The notes under the pieces are model-generated. The model had not been told where the DNA came from. It saw only the letters and a program-made list of their open reading frames with translations, and did not search any database. A stretch of DNA of 64,000 nucleotides from Flammeovirgaceae bacterium UBA2371. Its GTDB lineage: Bacteria; Bacteroidota; Bacteroidia; Cytophagales; Cyclobacteriaceae. The stretch lies in NCBI GenBank assembly GCA_002345965.1, contig DDTF01000030.1:135358-199357 (forward strand). The letters are read 5' to 3'. Positions 42,799 through 51,767 of this stretch are shown here, in pieces. How positions within the stretch are numbered: position 1 is the stretch's first letter; the number at the start of each line of letters is the position of its first letter. Made by a program: the position numbers and the translations under genes.

Positions 42799-45036
42799 TT
42801 GAAATTCAGCATTTTTCTGGCCTTAGGATTCCTGGTTGCCTTTGCTTCCATCGGACAGCAAGTCAACAGAAAAACTGTATACATCAATAAAACCGATCAA
42901 CTCATTAAGATTGATGGGCAGCTGAACGAGCAAGCGTGGAAAGAGGCAATACCTGCCAAGGACTTTATACAGACTTTCCCCTACGACTCCACCCAATCTC
43001 AAACGCAATGCGAAATCTACCTCACCTACGACAAGAATAATATTTATATAGGCACCAAGTGCAACGACCTTGATCCAAGCAAGGACTTTGTCATCATCTC
43101 CCAACGAAGAGATTTCAGGGGGCCCGGTATTGAAAGCATTAACATTCTTTTGGATCCCTTTCAAGATCAAACCAATGCTTACCAATTTGGTATTAATCCG
43201 TTGGGGGTACAAAAAGAAGGGCTTGTGGCCAATGGTGGCAATCAGTCAGAAGATTTGTCTTTAGACTGGGACAATAAATGGAGAAGTGAAGCTTTCATCG
43301 GTGATGGTTATTGGACTTCCGAAATGGCCATTCCATTCAAGACCATTCGTTTTCCTGAAGGTTCAAAAAAATGGTACTTCAATGCTTATCGTGTTGATAG
43401 CAAAACCAACGAGCGGGCCACCTGGAACAGAGTGCCAAGAAATTTCAGACCCTACTCCTTGTCGTACACAGGCGAATTAATTTGGGATGAACCGTTGCCA
43501 AAGCCAGGTACAAACCTCTCCATCATTCCATTTGTTTCTGGTGGCCTCGACAAAGACTTTGAGGAAAAAACCAAAACTACCTTTTCAAATGCTATCGGGG
43601 GTGATGTAAAGATTGCTGTAACGCCATCACTCAATCTTGACCTCACACTTAATCCCGACTTCTCACAAGTAGAAGTAGACCGTCAGGTTACCAATGTGGA
43701 TCGCTTCGAAATTTTCTTCCCGGAAAGGCGCCAGTTTTTCTTAGAGAACGCAGATCTCTTTGCTGCATTTGGTACAGAAGATGCCAGACCATTTTTTTCA
43801 AGAAGAATTGGCGTTGCCATTGACACTTCTACCGGATCGAACGTTCAAAACAAAATCTATGGCGGGTTCAGACTGAATGGAAAATTGAACAACCGATTGC
43901 GCATAGGTTTACTCAATATGCAAGCCGCTGAGGACAATGAAATCCAACTTCCCAGCATCAATTATACTGTGGCCGCAGTTCAGCAACAAGTATTTAGCCG
44001 ATCCAACATCTCTGCTTTTTTAATCAATAAGCAGTCATTTAATGGCACCTATACCGACAAACTGTTTGATGAGGCCGTGACCTACAACAGGGTAATGGGA
44101 ATTGACTATAACCTTGCTTCTATTACCAACAAGTGGACTGGGAAATTATTCTATCACAAAAGTTTTCAAGAGCAAAACCCCGACAAACAATATTCACAAG
44201 GCGCATCGCTGCGATACAGTACACAAAAATGGGAAGTAGAGTGGAATCATGCCCTTATCGGTGAAAATTACAATGCTGAAGTTGGTTTTGTGAGACGTAC
44301 TAACATCAACAGCATCACGCCAAAAATTGGATACAAATTTTATCCAAAGAGAGGCATTGTTAATAATCATGGGCCAGGCAGTGACATTGAATATTTTTGG
44401 AACGGAGATGGCCGTACAGATCAGCTGATCCGGTTGAGTTATGACGTCCGATTTCAAAACAATGCCAGCGGAAGAATTTCTTACAACAACAGATTCACTA
44501 AACTGTTGAGCGATTTTGATCCTACCCGCACACCCGATGAAGAGAATCCTGTGGAACTACCTGAGGGAACGGGCTACGCCTATCAAAGTTATTGGATGCG
44601 CTTTGAGTCCGATCCACGAAAAATATTCTCCTACGAACTAAGACACTCCGGAGGTGAGTATTTTAATGGGACACGCTATGAATTCGGACCATCCCTCACC
44701 TATCGCTTTCAACCTTATGGTAGTGTGACACTCGATTATAACTACAATAGAATTAAACTGCCTTCACCCTATCCTTCCAGGGACATTCACCTGATCGGTC
44801 CGCGCATAGACCTCACTCTTTCTAAAAAATTGTTCCTTACCAATTTCATGCAGTTCAATACGCAGAATGAAAATGTCAATATCAACGCCAGATTACAATG
44901 GCGATTCAAACCTGCCAGCGACATGTTCATCGTTTATACCGATAATTATTTTTTCAGTTTTGAAAACCCCAACACCAACTGGATACCCCGAACACGTGCT
45001 TTGGTTTTCAAAATGACCTATTGGCTTAACCTTTAA
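42799..45036 (+). CDS. DUF5916 outer-membrane protein with N-terminal CBM9-like domain (paralogue 1)
   Basis: The 745-residue protein has a signal peptide (FLVAFASIGQ), an N-terminal CBM9-like beta-sandwich (about 25-215: KIDGQLNEQAWKEA, YIGTKCNDLDPS, EMAIPFKTIRFPEGSKKW) and a DUF5916 C-terminal region. The C-terminal region contains the highly conserved LNPDFSQVEVDRQVTNVDR and FFPERRQFFLEN stretches and many amphipathic strands ending TYWLNL. A C-terminal outer-membrane barrel is inferred. The start is TTG 42799, directly beginning the signal peptide, with no ATG available. A close paralogue lies at 47013. Confidence 0.9.
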   Translation: MKFSIFLALGFLVAFASIGQQVNRKTVYINKTDQLIKIDGQLNEQAWKEAIPAKDFIQTFPYDSTQSQTQCEIYLTYDKNNIYIGTKCNDLDPSKDFVIISQRRDFRGPGIESINILLDPFQDQTNAYQFGINPLGVQKEGLVANGGNQSEDLSLDWDNKWRSEAFIGDGYWTSEMAIPFKTIRFPEGSKKWYFNAYRVDSKTNERATWNRVPRNFRPYSLSYTGELIWDEPLPKPGTNLSIIPFVSGGLDKDFEEKTKTTFSNAIGGDVKIAVTPSLNLDLTLNPDFSQVEVDRQVTNVDRFEIFFPERRQFFLENADLFAAFGTEDARPFFSRRIGVAIDTSTGSNVQNKIYGGFRLNGKLNNRLRIGLLNMQAAEDNEIQLPSINYTVAAVQQQVFSRSNISAFLINKQSFNGTYTDKLFDEAVTYNRVMGIDYNLASITNKWTGKLFYHKSFQEQNPDKQYSQGASLRYSTQKWEVEWNHALIGENYNAEVGFVRRTNINSITPKIGYKFYPKRGIVNNHGPGSDIEYFWNGDGRTDQLIRLSYDVRFQNNASGRISYNNRFTKLLSDFDPTRTPDEENPVELPEGTGYAYQSYWMRFESDPRKIFSYELRHSGGEYFNGTRYEFGPSLTYRFQPYGSVTLDYNYNRIKLPSPYPSRDIHLIGPRIDLTLSKKLFLTNFMQFNTQNENVNINARLQWRFKPASDMFIVYTDNYFFSFENPNTNWIPRTRALVFKMTYWLNL

Positions 45037-45049
45037 ATAGATAGTTAGA

Positions 45050-45946
45050 TTAAGCCACTGACTGCAGCTCTTCTCTGTACATATCGAAATCCTTTTTCTT
45101 TCTCTTCCATCTTTTGTGTGTCCACAGCCAATAGGAGGGTTCGTTGTTGATGTCAGTTTCCAACATTCTAGTATGACGCTCACTGATCATTCCTATTTCC
45201 AGCTCATTAGGATTCTCGCAAACAAGCCGGTATTCAATTTCATAGCGACCTCTTTTTAGTTTGTGAATGAATCCATAGATCACAGGTGTGTTATTGTCGC
45301 GTGCAAATTTCTCAGTACCAAATTGCACGCCCGTTTCCTGATTCAGGAAAGTTGTCCAATAAGGCTTTTGTTTAATGTTGGGGCACTGATCCGATCCAAA
45401 GATAAATGCAACTGGTCGCTCATTCACTCGCTTAATAATTTCTTTGGCCTCCTCATAACTTTTCATCCACAATCCATACTTAGATCTGCTCTTGGTTATC
45501 TTCTCATTCATGAACTCATTGTTGAGCTTTGTGTACAGCGCGAGTGGTTGATGGGGTAAATGCAAGCCCACGCTTACCGCATACAACTCCCAATTGCCAT
45601 TGTGCCCTCCTACTACGGTCACATGCTGGCCGGCATCGAAATACTTTTGAAAAATTTCAGGATTGCGCTGCCCAAATCGCTTCTCCAGTTCCTTTTTGGA
45701 AATGGTAAACGCCTTTATAGACTCTACAATTAAATCACAAAAGTGAACGTAAAATTCACGTTCCGTTTTAAGATGATAGTCCTTTGTCCAATTGGGAAAA
45801 GAGTTTTGAATATTGGTTCGCACCACCTTTCTGCGATATCCAACGATCCTATAAATTATCAAATACATTACATCAGAAATCCTATAGAGTACCCAGCTGG
45901 GCAAAAGACTAAAGGGCCGAAGGACTAAATAGTATAAAAAAGGCAT
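45050..45946 (-). CDS. LpxL/HtrB-like lipid A or lysophospholipid acyltransferase
   Basis: The 298-residue protein has an N-terminal membrane anchor (FLYYLVLRPFSLLPSWVLYR) and the LPLAT catalytic HX4E motif in VVGGHNGNWELYAV. Further family segments are FIFGSDQCPN and the C-terminal NEPSYWLWTHKRWKRKK, the WLWxHxRWK signature of the LpxL family. It should add a secondary acyl chain to lipid A at the cytoplasmic face of the inner membrane. Confidence 0.93.
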   Translation of the reverse strand: MPFLYYLVLRPFSLLPSWVLYRISDVMYLIIYRIVGYRRKVVRTNIQNSFPNWTKDYHLKTEREFYVHFCDLIVESIKAFTISKKELEKRFGQRNPEIFQKYFDAGQHVTVVGGHNGNWELYAVSVGLHLPHQPLALYTKLNNEFMNEKITKSRSKYGLWMKSYEEAKEIIKRVNERPVAFIFGSDQCPNIKQKPYWTTFLNQETGVQFGTEKFARDNNTPVIYGFIHKLKRGRYEIEYRLVCENPNELEIGMISERHTRMLETDINNEPSYWLWTHKRWKRKKKDFDMYREELQSVA

Positions 45947-46130
45947 AGCTTGTTGTGTGACTAATCCACAATTATAGGCATATAAGTCAATAACTAAGCA
46001 ATCGCTCGAAATGAATAGCTACCCTAAATAAATTACACTATGCAATATAACAGTGTTAGTCCTGGTGATTGGAATGGGGTGCACCCGTATCGTTTTGATA
46101 GGCCTGAATTCCTAGAGAATGTAAGATAGA

Positions 46131-46871
46131 TCATTGAGCATTCGAAAATAGTTTAAGCATCGATTCCTCTGAAGGTGGATTGAGTATACTTCCTTCAGCA
46201 AACTGTTCTGCATGAGGATATGTTGTATTCCTTACGCGAGTAACTGCTTGCCTGGCATTGTAGACTACATGACGAAAATTGATATCTGAGTCAATTAACA
46301 ACCAATAGGCACCCGGCTTGCCAAAAGGCATACCTACGCTGCCCGCATTGATCACTCTTTTTGTCCCTATCCTGCGATCAAATTGCATATGGGTGTGACC
46401 ACAAACGACCGCCTCTGCGTTTACATCACTGAATATGGGAAGCAGCTTTTCCTCAGGAGTTAATTTTGTAAAGTTTTCATTTTCATTTTCTGGTGTGGCG
46501 TGGCAAAAAAGTATTTTACCCAATCCATTCATGCGAAATGTGACAGTCATTGGCCAATTCAGCATTTCCTTTTGGTGACGCGGAAGTAGCTGACGGGCTG
46601 TCCAACGAATATCTTCTACCACACTTTGTGGTAAAGATCCCTGATATCCCTTATCCATTTCTTCCAATACCGCTATCTCGCAATTTCCTTTAATAAATTG
46701 AATAGGGATTTTACAGGACAATAATCTATCCAGACATTCACGAGACATAGGACCGAGTACCACATCACCCCCTACTACAATTTGATTGACCTCTAATGCA
46801 TCAATCTCCTCAAGGACGGCCTCCAATGCAGGCAAGTTGCCATGAATATCATACACTGCTGCTACCTTCAT
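46131..46871 (-). CDS. Calcineurin-like metallophosphoesterase (YfcE/MJ0936-like)
   Basis: The 246-residue cytoplasmic protein has the metal motifs AAVYDIHGNLPALEAVL (DxH), VVGGDVVLGP (GD), FIKGNCEIAV (GN, where many members have GNHE), FCHATPENEN and VVCGHTHMQFDR (GHTH). The group hydrolyses phosphodiesters or acts on nucleotides such as diadenosine polyphosphates. It is complete and monocistronic, divergent from the second DUF5916 gene. Confidence 0.92.
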   Translation of the reverse strand: MKVAAVYDIHGNLPALEAVLEEIDALEVNQIVVGGDVVLGPMSRECLDRLLSCKIPIQFIKGNCEIAVLEEMDKGYQGSLPQSVVEDIRWTARQLLPRHQKEMLNWPMTVTFRMNGLGKILFCHATPENENENFTKLTPEEKLLPIFSDVNAEAVVCGHTHMQFDRRIGTKRVINAGSVGMPFGKPGAYWLLIDSDINFRHVVYNARQAVTRVRNTTYPHAEQFAEGSILNPPSEESMLKLFSNAQ

Positions 46872-47012
46872 TATTAGTAGAAATGTCCGATTTCGGAATC
46901 ACTAATTTAACAATTTTAAATTTCAGGAATTTCAATCCGGTTTCATCAGAAAATTTACCGAGCGTGTAAAATTTTATCACTTAATACTCAAAATCCAGCA
47001 CCTTTGCAGGCT

Positions 47013-49238
47013 ATGAGGTTTTCAAAAATACTTGTTTTGTCTTTCCTACTGACCATTTCAGTTGAGTCTGCATATGCTCAAACCACTGGTCAACTTAAAA
47101 CACTTCATGCCAAGGAAGCCATAGACCCCATCAAACTGGATGGCATCTTAGATGAGGCCTCCTGGCAAGATGCAGAGATGGGTGTCGACTTCTGGCAATA
47201 CTGGCCCAGCGATTCCATCAGAGCCAAAACCACCACTGAAGTAAAAATCACTTATGATGAAAACTTCATCTATGTAGGCGCAAAGCTTTATCACTATAAT
47301 AAAAAGAAATACATTATCAACTCTTTAAGTAGGGATTTTCAAGGTCCCGAGATTGATGGATTTCATGTGAACTTCGATACCTATTACGACAATACCAATG
47401 CTTTCAACTTTGCTATCAATCCATCGGGTGCCCAACGAGAAGGTACGATTGCCGATGGAGGAAATGGGAGTATTGATGTTTCATGGGACAACAAATGGTT
47501 TTCTGAAGTAACCGTGACGGATGACTATTGGATAGCTGAAATGGCCATCCCATTCAAAACCATCCGTTACAAAGAAGGAAGCACTGTGTGGGGCTTCAAC
47601 TCCTTCCGATTGGATGGCAATGCCAACGAAAGGGTAATATGGACAAGCATTCCACAGGGTTTCTCTATGAGTTCATTGGCTTTTGATGGTGAATTGATCT
47701 TCGACAAACCCCTTAAAAAACCAGGACCAAACATTTCCCTTATACCCTATCTGGCTGGAGGTACCTCTAAAGACTATGAAGGAAAAACACCAAGAGACAA
47801 TAATCTGGCCATAGGAGGTGATGCAAAAATAGGTGTTACGCCAGGATTGAACCTCGACCTCACGGTCAACCCAGACTTTTCACAGGTTGAGGTAGATCGG
47901 CAACAAACCAACATCTCACGCTTTGAACTTTTCTTCCCTGAAAAGAGACAATTTTTTCTCGAAAATAATGACTTGTTCTCCAATTATGGAGGAGAAACAT
48001 CCCGACCTTTCTTTTCAAGAAGAATAGGGATAACACAAGACACTGCTACCGGTCAGAACATCCAAAATACCATACATGCCGGAGCCAGACTCAGTGGCAA
48101 GCTGGACAAAAACTGGAGGATTGGATTGTTGACCATGCAAGCAGCTGCTGATGATAAAAATGGACTACCCTCTATCAATTATGGCATGACGGTATTGCAA
48201 AGAAAAGTCATGACCAACTCCACTATCTCTGCCTTTATGGTAAATAAAGAAGCCGTATTTAATGACAGTGAAAAAGACTATGATGTGAGCCTTGATCATT
48301 ACAACCGCGTGATTGGCTCTGAGTTTAATTATCGCTCCATCAATGGACGTTTCAGAAGCACCGCTTACTACCATCGTTCTTTCACAGAACAAGACACGTT
48401 AAACAAGGAGTTTACTTCTGGTATCTTGGTCAACTACCTTACCCGTAGGTTCAGTATTCTAACTCAATTCAATGAAGTTGGTAAAAATTATACCGCTGAG
48501 GTTGGATTTGTTCCCAGATTGGATTTTAAAAGATCTTTCACCCAGGCCAAACTCAACTTCTATCCGCAAACCAATGGAATAAGTAGCCATGGTGCAACAG
48601 TAGAATACGAACAAATTTGGAACAGTGACCGATCACGAACGGATCAAATGGCGAGTATCGGCTACGACATCAATTTTAGAAATCTTGCCAGATTTAGTTT
48701 AATGGGCACCATCGATTACACATTTTTGTTGGCCAATTTTGATCCTGCCAGAAAAAGCAACGGTGTTTTTCTAGCAGCAGGCACTGACTATACTTATAAG
48801 CGGATTACCTGGGGATACAGCTCTAATACGAGGAAAACTGTTTTTTATAATTTCAACGGATCTGTAGGTGAATTTTTTAATGGAAAAATCTTCAACCTCA
48901 ACGGAAATATCAACTATAGAATTCGCCCGATATTCAATTTTTCTGTGGACTACAATTACAATCGATTGCGTTTACCCGAACCCTTTAACGATGCAGACCT
49001 GTTCTTGATAGGTCCTAAATTTGAATTTACATTTACACGCAACTTATTCTTCACTACCCTGATTCAATACAACAACCAACTTGAAAATGTAAACCTCAAC
49101 GCCAGGTTTCAATGGCGCTATAAGCCAGTTTCGGATTTCTTCCTCGTGTATACCGACAACTATTATACATCACCAGTCTTTCTGGGTGCGCGCAACAGAG
49201 CAATCGTTTTCAAATGGACGTACTGGTTGAATCTGTAA
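47013..49238 (+). CDS. DUF5916 outer-membrane protein with N-terminal CBM9-like domain (paralogue 2)
   Basis: From ATG 47013 the product has 741 residues and a signal peptide ending SAYAQ; the in-frame TTG 47004 is unlikely. It is collinear with the protein at 42799, with matching KLDGILDEASWQDA, EMAIPFKTIRYKEGS, VNPDFSQVEVDRQQTN, FFPEKRQFFLEN and final KWTYWLNL. The two genes look like an old duplication now separated by an acyltransferase and a phosphoesterase gene. Carbohydrate or peptide binding by the N-terminal domain is family-based inference. Confidence 0.9.
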   Translation: MRFSKILVLSFLLTISVESAYAQTTGQLKTLHAKEAIDPIKLDGILDEASWQDAEMGVDFWQYWPSDSIRAKTTTEVKITYDENFIYVGAKLYHYNKKKYIINSLSRDFQGPEIDGFHVNFDTYYDNTNAFNFAINPSGAQREGTIADGGNGSIDVSWDNKWFSEVTVTDDYWIAEMAIPFKTIRYKEGSTVWGFNSFRLDGNANERVIWTSIPQGFSMSSLAFDGELIFDKPLKKPGPNISLIPYLAGGTSKDYEGKTPRDNNLAIGGDAKIGVTPGLNLDLTVNPDFSQVEVDRQQTNISRFELFFPEKRQFFLENNDLFSNYGGETSRPFFSRRIGITQDTATGQNIQNTIHAGARLSGKLDKNWRIGLLTMQAAADDKNGLPSINYGMTVLQRKVMTNSTISAFMVNKEAVFNDSEKDYDVSLDHYNRVIGSEFNYRSINGRFRSTAYYHRSFTEQDTLNKEFTSGILVNYLTRRFSILTQFNEVGKNYTAEVGFVPRLDFKRSFTQAKLNFYPQTNGISSHGATVEYEQIWNSDRSRTDQMASIGYDINFRNLARFSLMGTIDYTFLLANFDPARKSNGVFLAAGTDYTYKRITWGYSSNTRKTVFYNFNGSVGEFFNGKIFNLNGNINYRIRPIFNFSVDYNYNRLRLPEPFNDADLFLIGPKFEFTFTRNLFFTTLIQYNNQLENVNLNARFQWRYKPVSDFFLVYTDNYYTSPVFLGARNRAIVFKWTYWLNL

Positions 49239-49248
49239 GACTGGAAAA

Positions 49249-49476
49249 TTACTTCTTCAAAACATAGTATCCATAAATCTGATCGATTTGTAATCCATCA
49301 ACAGCTTCATCTTTTTCTATAAAATAATACATTGAAGATCCACTGCTCCAAGTGTTGTCTTTCATGAAGTACAGTGGACGAGGAGGCGAATCAGAATAGC
49401 TGTATTGAACTGAAATCGTGGAATCATTTTCCGTAACCTCGATATTAAATAGACCATTCGCAGAGGGATTTTGTGC
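49249..49476 (-). pseudogene. Mature part of a small secreted protein, separated from its signal peptide by mepB
   Basis: The frame encodes 75 residues beginning AQNPSANGLFNIEVTEND and ending QIYGYYVLKK, directly preceded by TAA and with no start codon. It starts exactly as a mature Bacteroidetes exported protein would (Ala-Gln). Its missing signal peptide is found 540 bp upstream on the same strand at 50017-50082 (ending GSQ). Joined, they give a coherent 96-residue secreted protein. Confidence 0.65.
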
Positions 49477-49510
49477 TTATGAAAGTACAGAACTTATTGT
49501 AGAAATTCAA

Positions 49511-50020
49511 TTAAGTGATCCTCTGTTTCAAGAGTTCATGTACGCTGTCCTTATCGATATTACCAGCGCCTATATCCAAAAAATACTTCTGTTGCCACTT
49601 TTGAGACTTAGTTGCCTGTTGACTGGTGGGTAAATCCCATGGTGGGTAAATCCGAAAGGCTCTTTTTCCTTCTTTCTTCTCCGTAGAAATAATACCCTGA
49701 TTGATCAATACCGATTTGGAGAAGACAAACACTCCAAGGTGATTGTCATTGGAAACGGACACGATTAAAAAATCTATTTTGTCCGCACTATGATAAGGTT
49801 GGATCGGTCCATCACCTTCCCGTTTCCAAAAGGTAACAAACTGGCCAATTTTAGTTGGTGTAATCTTTGCCTTGCGATACCTGACAGCCAGATCATTGAT
49901 TTTGAAGTAGTGGGCATCATACTCTGCACTCTCTGCCTCCCTTTCCGGAAAAGTGTAGTCAAAACCATATGCTTCAAAAACGAAGCGTTGAAGTAACAGT
50001 AAGTCGGCAGGAATACTCAT
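49511..50020 (-). CDS. mepB: MepB family protein
   Basis: The 169-residue protein carries the MepB signature: TKIGQFVTFWKREGDGPIQP, IDFLIVSVSN, GVFVFSKSVLINQGIIS and KEGKRAFRIYPPWDLP followed by SQQATKSQKWQQKYFL. MepB is known from a staphylococcal locus next to the MepA multidrug efflux pump and has no defined biochemical role; neither MepA nor MepR is present here. Its ATG lies in CAATGAG, overlapping the stop of a 21-residue signal-peptide frame by 4 bp. It thus appears to be inserted into a secreted-protein gene and to use that gene's upstream signals. Confidence 0.9.
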   Translation of the reverse strand: MSIPADLLLLQRFVFEAYGFDYTFPEREAESAEYDAHYFKINDLAVRYRKAKITPTKIGQFVTFWKREGDGPIQPYHSADKIDFLIVSVSNDNHLGVFVFSKSVLINQGIISTEKKEGKRAFRIYPPWDLPTSQQATKSQKWQQKYFLDIGAGNIDKDSVHELLKQRIT

Positions 50021-50082
50021 TGAGAGCCAAATGCAAGGACCATAAAAAGTAAAAATAGAATGCGCCTTTTTTGAAATTTCAT
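50017..50082 (-). pseudogene. Orphan signal peptide (5' fragment of the interrupted secreted-protein gene)
   Basis: ATG 50082 opens a 21-codon frame, MKFQKRRILFLLFMVLAFGS plus Gln, a textbook signal peptide that stops (TGA) at the very point where mepB starts. The expected continuation (AQNPSANG...) is found after mepB at 49476. Confidence 0.6.
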
Positions 50083-50157
50083 ATAATAAGTAATTACCTA
50101 TTATAAATAATAGAATTAAAGAAAACCTGAATGCAACAAATCTTAATTAAGAAAAGT

Positions 50158-50757
50158 CTAAACCGGATCCACTTGCACATACACCCGGTGCATTACCCTG
50201 CCAAAAAGCAGGGCATCGTACCACATGTAGTAAAATCGTTCAGCATTAAACGAAGTAACTCCATCCGGTTGTCCGTCATAGCGGTCGTAGGGATCGGCAA
50301 AATAAATAACATCGTCAGATATTGACTCGGTATCTCGTGTGTCGTAGCCCACCACCAGTACCCAATGGCCTCCCCAATCGTTCCACTCTACCAATGTAGG
50401 CTTGCTGTTTTTCAGGTTTTCCTGCAACATCTCCAAACTACCCTCCTCATGCCATGATGCTTTAAATCCATTTTGATTGAGCCACCCTGCCATCTGTTCA
50501 GGTGTAGTACCATGTAGTGAGTCTGTACCCATTTGCTTTGCAATGGTCATTTCATCTCCCTCCTTCCCTAAAAAACGCATCAAGGTGAGCACGGCAGACG
50601 GACCACAGGTATATTCGGTTGTCTGCTGGTGGGCCCCAACGGCTAACATGATTTTACTTCCTGCTTCAGCAGCAGGTGCAACCGGTGGTTCAGCTTGCTT
50701 TTTAGTACATCCAAAAAACAGGAGTAAACAAACAGGGAGAAAAAGGCGAATGGACAT
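50158..50757 (-). CDS. C39-like papain-fold cysteine peptidase lipoprotein
   Basis: The 199-residue protein has a lipoprotein signal (PVCLLLFFGCTKKQ) and a C39-type catalytic arrangement: oxyanion Gln and nucleophile Cys in QQTTEYTCGPSAVLTLM, His in GGHWVLVVGYD, and Asp in IYFADPYD. Stand-alone C39-like domains may be peptidases or transglutaminase-like hydrolases; no transporter or bacteriocin gene is linked. It is exposed in the periplasm or on the outer membrane. A trypsin-like gene lies 26 bp upstream on the same strand. Confidence 0.88.
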   Translation of the reverse strand: MSIRLFLPVCLLLFFGCTKKQAEPPVAPAAEAGSKIMLAVGAHQQTTEYTCGPSAVLTLMRFLGKEGDEMTIAKQMGTDSLHGTTPEQMAGWLNQNGFKASWHEEGSLEMLQENLKNSKPTLVEWNDWGGHWVLVVGYDTRDTESISDDVIYFADPYDRYDGQPDGVTSFNAERFYYMWYDALLFGRVMHRVYVQVDPV

Positions 50758-50783
50758 GGCTTTATTATTACAAAGGAAAGATA

Positions 50784-51668
50784 CTACTCCTCATAATATT
50801 TTACGCCTTTCTCTTTTAAAAATTCTTTGATCACATCGCCATGGATGCACTGACCCAGATGAATAAAAGAATAGTCGCTGATCTTTTTAGGTTTTCCCTG
50901 AATGACAATTTCTTTGTTCTCCATATCAAAGCCCAAATGCAAATGCTTGGTAGAGAACTGCATCCCGTAAACTATCCCCTTTTCATCAAACAACGGCCCG
51001 CCACTTTGTCCCCTTAGTCCCGGTGTACTTAACTCGATGCCGTAGATTTTATTGGCTTCCGCCAGATGCCGGGTGATCATGCCCTCCAATGGAAATCGCG
51101 GTGTGTGAATTACACCTTCATTGACCCAACCAATGTCATCGGTTTGCTCATTGTACTTAAAGTTGGTGAACTCTGGAAATGGAAAGCCCAGCCGACAGAG
51201 AAATTTGCCCTGCTGCACTTTGGCGACATCCTTATTGAAAATGGCATACTGCTGATAGGCTATCTTTTTAAAATCATTGAACTTCAGAATGGCCAGATCG
51301 AAAGTGGGGTGCAGGTGCCAGGTAAAACCAGACATGGCATCCACACAATTGATAAAGTTATTTTTGACCTGTATAGGCGTATCTTCTGAATAGCCGTACT
51401 TGATTTCCAATCCCTTCAGGTTGCGTTTGAATTTTCCATCCCTTGGCAATTGATCCCGTTCTTTTCTAAAAGCAGTATATTTCTGATTGACACTATCGGA
51501 AGCTGCCAGTACATCAATCACATGCTTACAGGTAATGGCATACCCTTCTTCGTTTACAAAAAACAAGGTGGCACTGCCAGGAATAATCTGCTTGCCACCG
51601 TATGTACGGGTGATGGTGTGTATGGGTCGGGTAAACTCGGCAATGCGTTCGATGGCTTTGATAAACAT
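50784..51668 (-). CDS. Trypsin-like serine protease without export signal
   Basis: The 294-residue protein has the chymotrypsin-fold triad: His in EGYAITCKHVIDVL, Asp in HPTFDLAILKF, Ser in LRGQSGGPLFDEKG with the GIVYGMQF strand after it. It resembles stand-alone S1-family trypsin-like peptidases rather than DegP, as no PDZ domain follows. The N terminus (MFIKAIERIAEFTRPI) is not a signal peptide, so a cytoplasmic location is suggested, which is unusual. It lies directly upstream of the C39-like lipoprotein gene. Confidence 0.85.
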   Translation of the reverse strand: MFIKAIERIAEFTRPIHTITRTYGGKQIIPGSATLFFVNEEGYAITCKHVIDVLAASDSVNQKYTAFRKERDQLPRDGKFKRNLKGLEIKYGYSEDTPIQVKNNFINCVDAMSGFTWHLHPTFDLAILKFNDFKKIAYQQYAIFNKDVAKVQQGKFLCRLGFPFPEFTNFKYNEQTDDIGWVNEGVIHTPRFPLEGMITRHLAEANKIYGIELSTPGLRGQSGGPLFDEKGIVYGMQFSTKHLHLGFDMENKEIVIQGKPKKISDYSFIHLGQCIHGDVIKEFLKEKGVKYYEE

Positions 51669-51730
51669 AGAATAGTAGGTCAGAGCAATAAGGTCTCTTA
51701 AATATACACTATTGCATGCTAAGTCAACTC

Positions 51731-51760
51731 CCCTGGCACGCGTTGTAAATGTGCCTGGTT
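51731..51760. repeat. Solo REP-like palindrome
   Basis: CCTGGCACGCGTTGTAAATG followed by TGCCTGG is an imperfect palindrome sharing the core GCACGCGTTG-AAA with the palindromes flanking the transposase at 53908. Confidence 0.55.
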
Positions 51761-51767
51761 TTTGATT

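Noticed and set aside
46040..46129. 29-codon plus-strand ORF (MQYNSVSPGDWNGVHPYRFD...) between the acyltransferase and phosphoesterase genes
   Set aside because: The sequence looks somewhat protein-like, but there is no ribosome-binding site, promoter, terminator or known relative. It could be a gene remnant or chance, so it is not listed as a gene.
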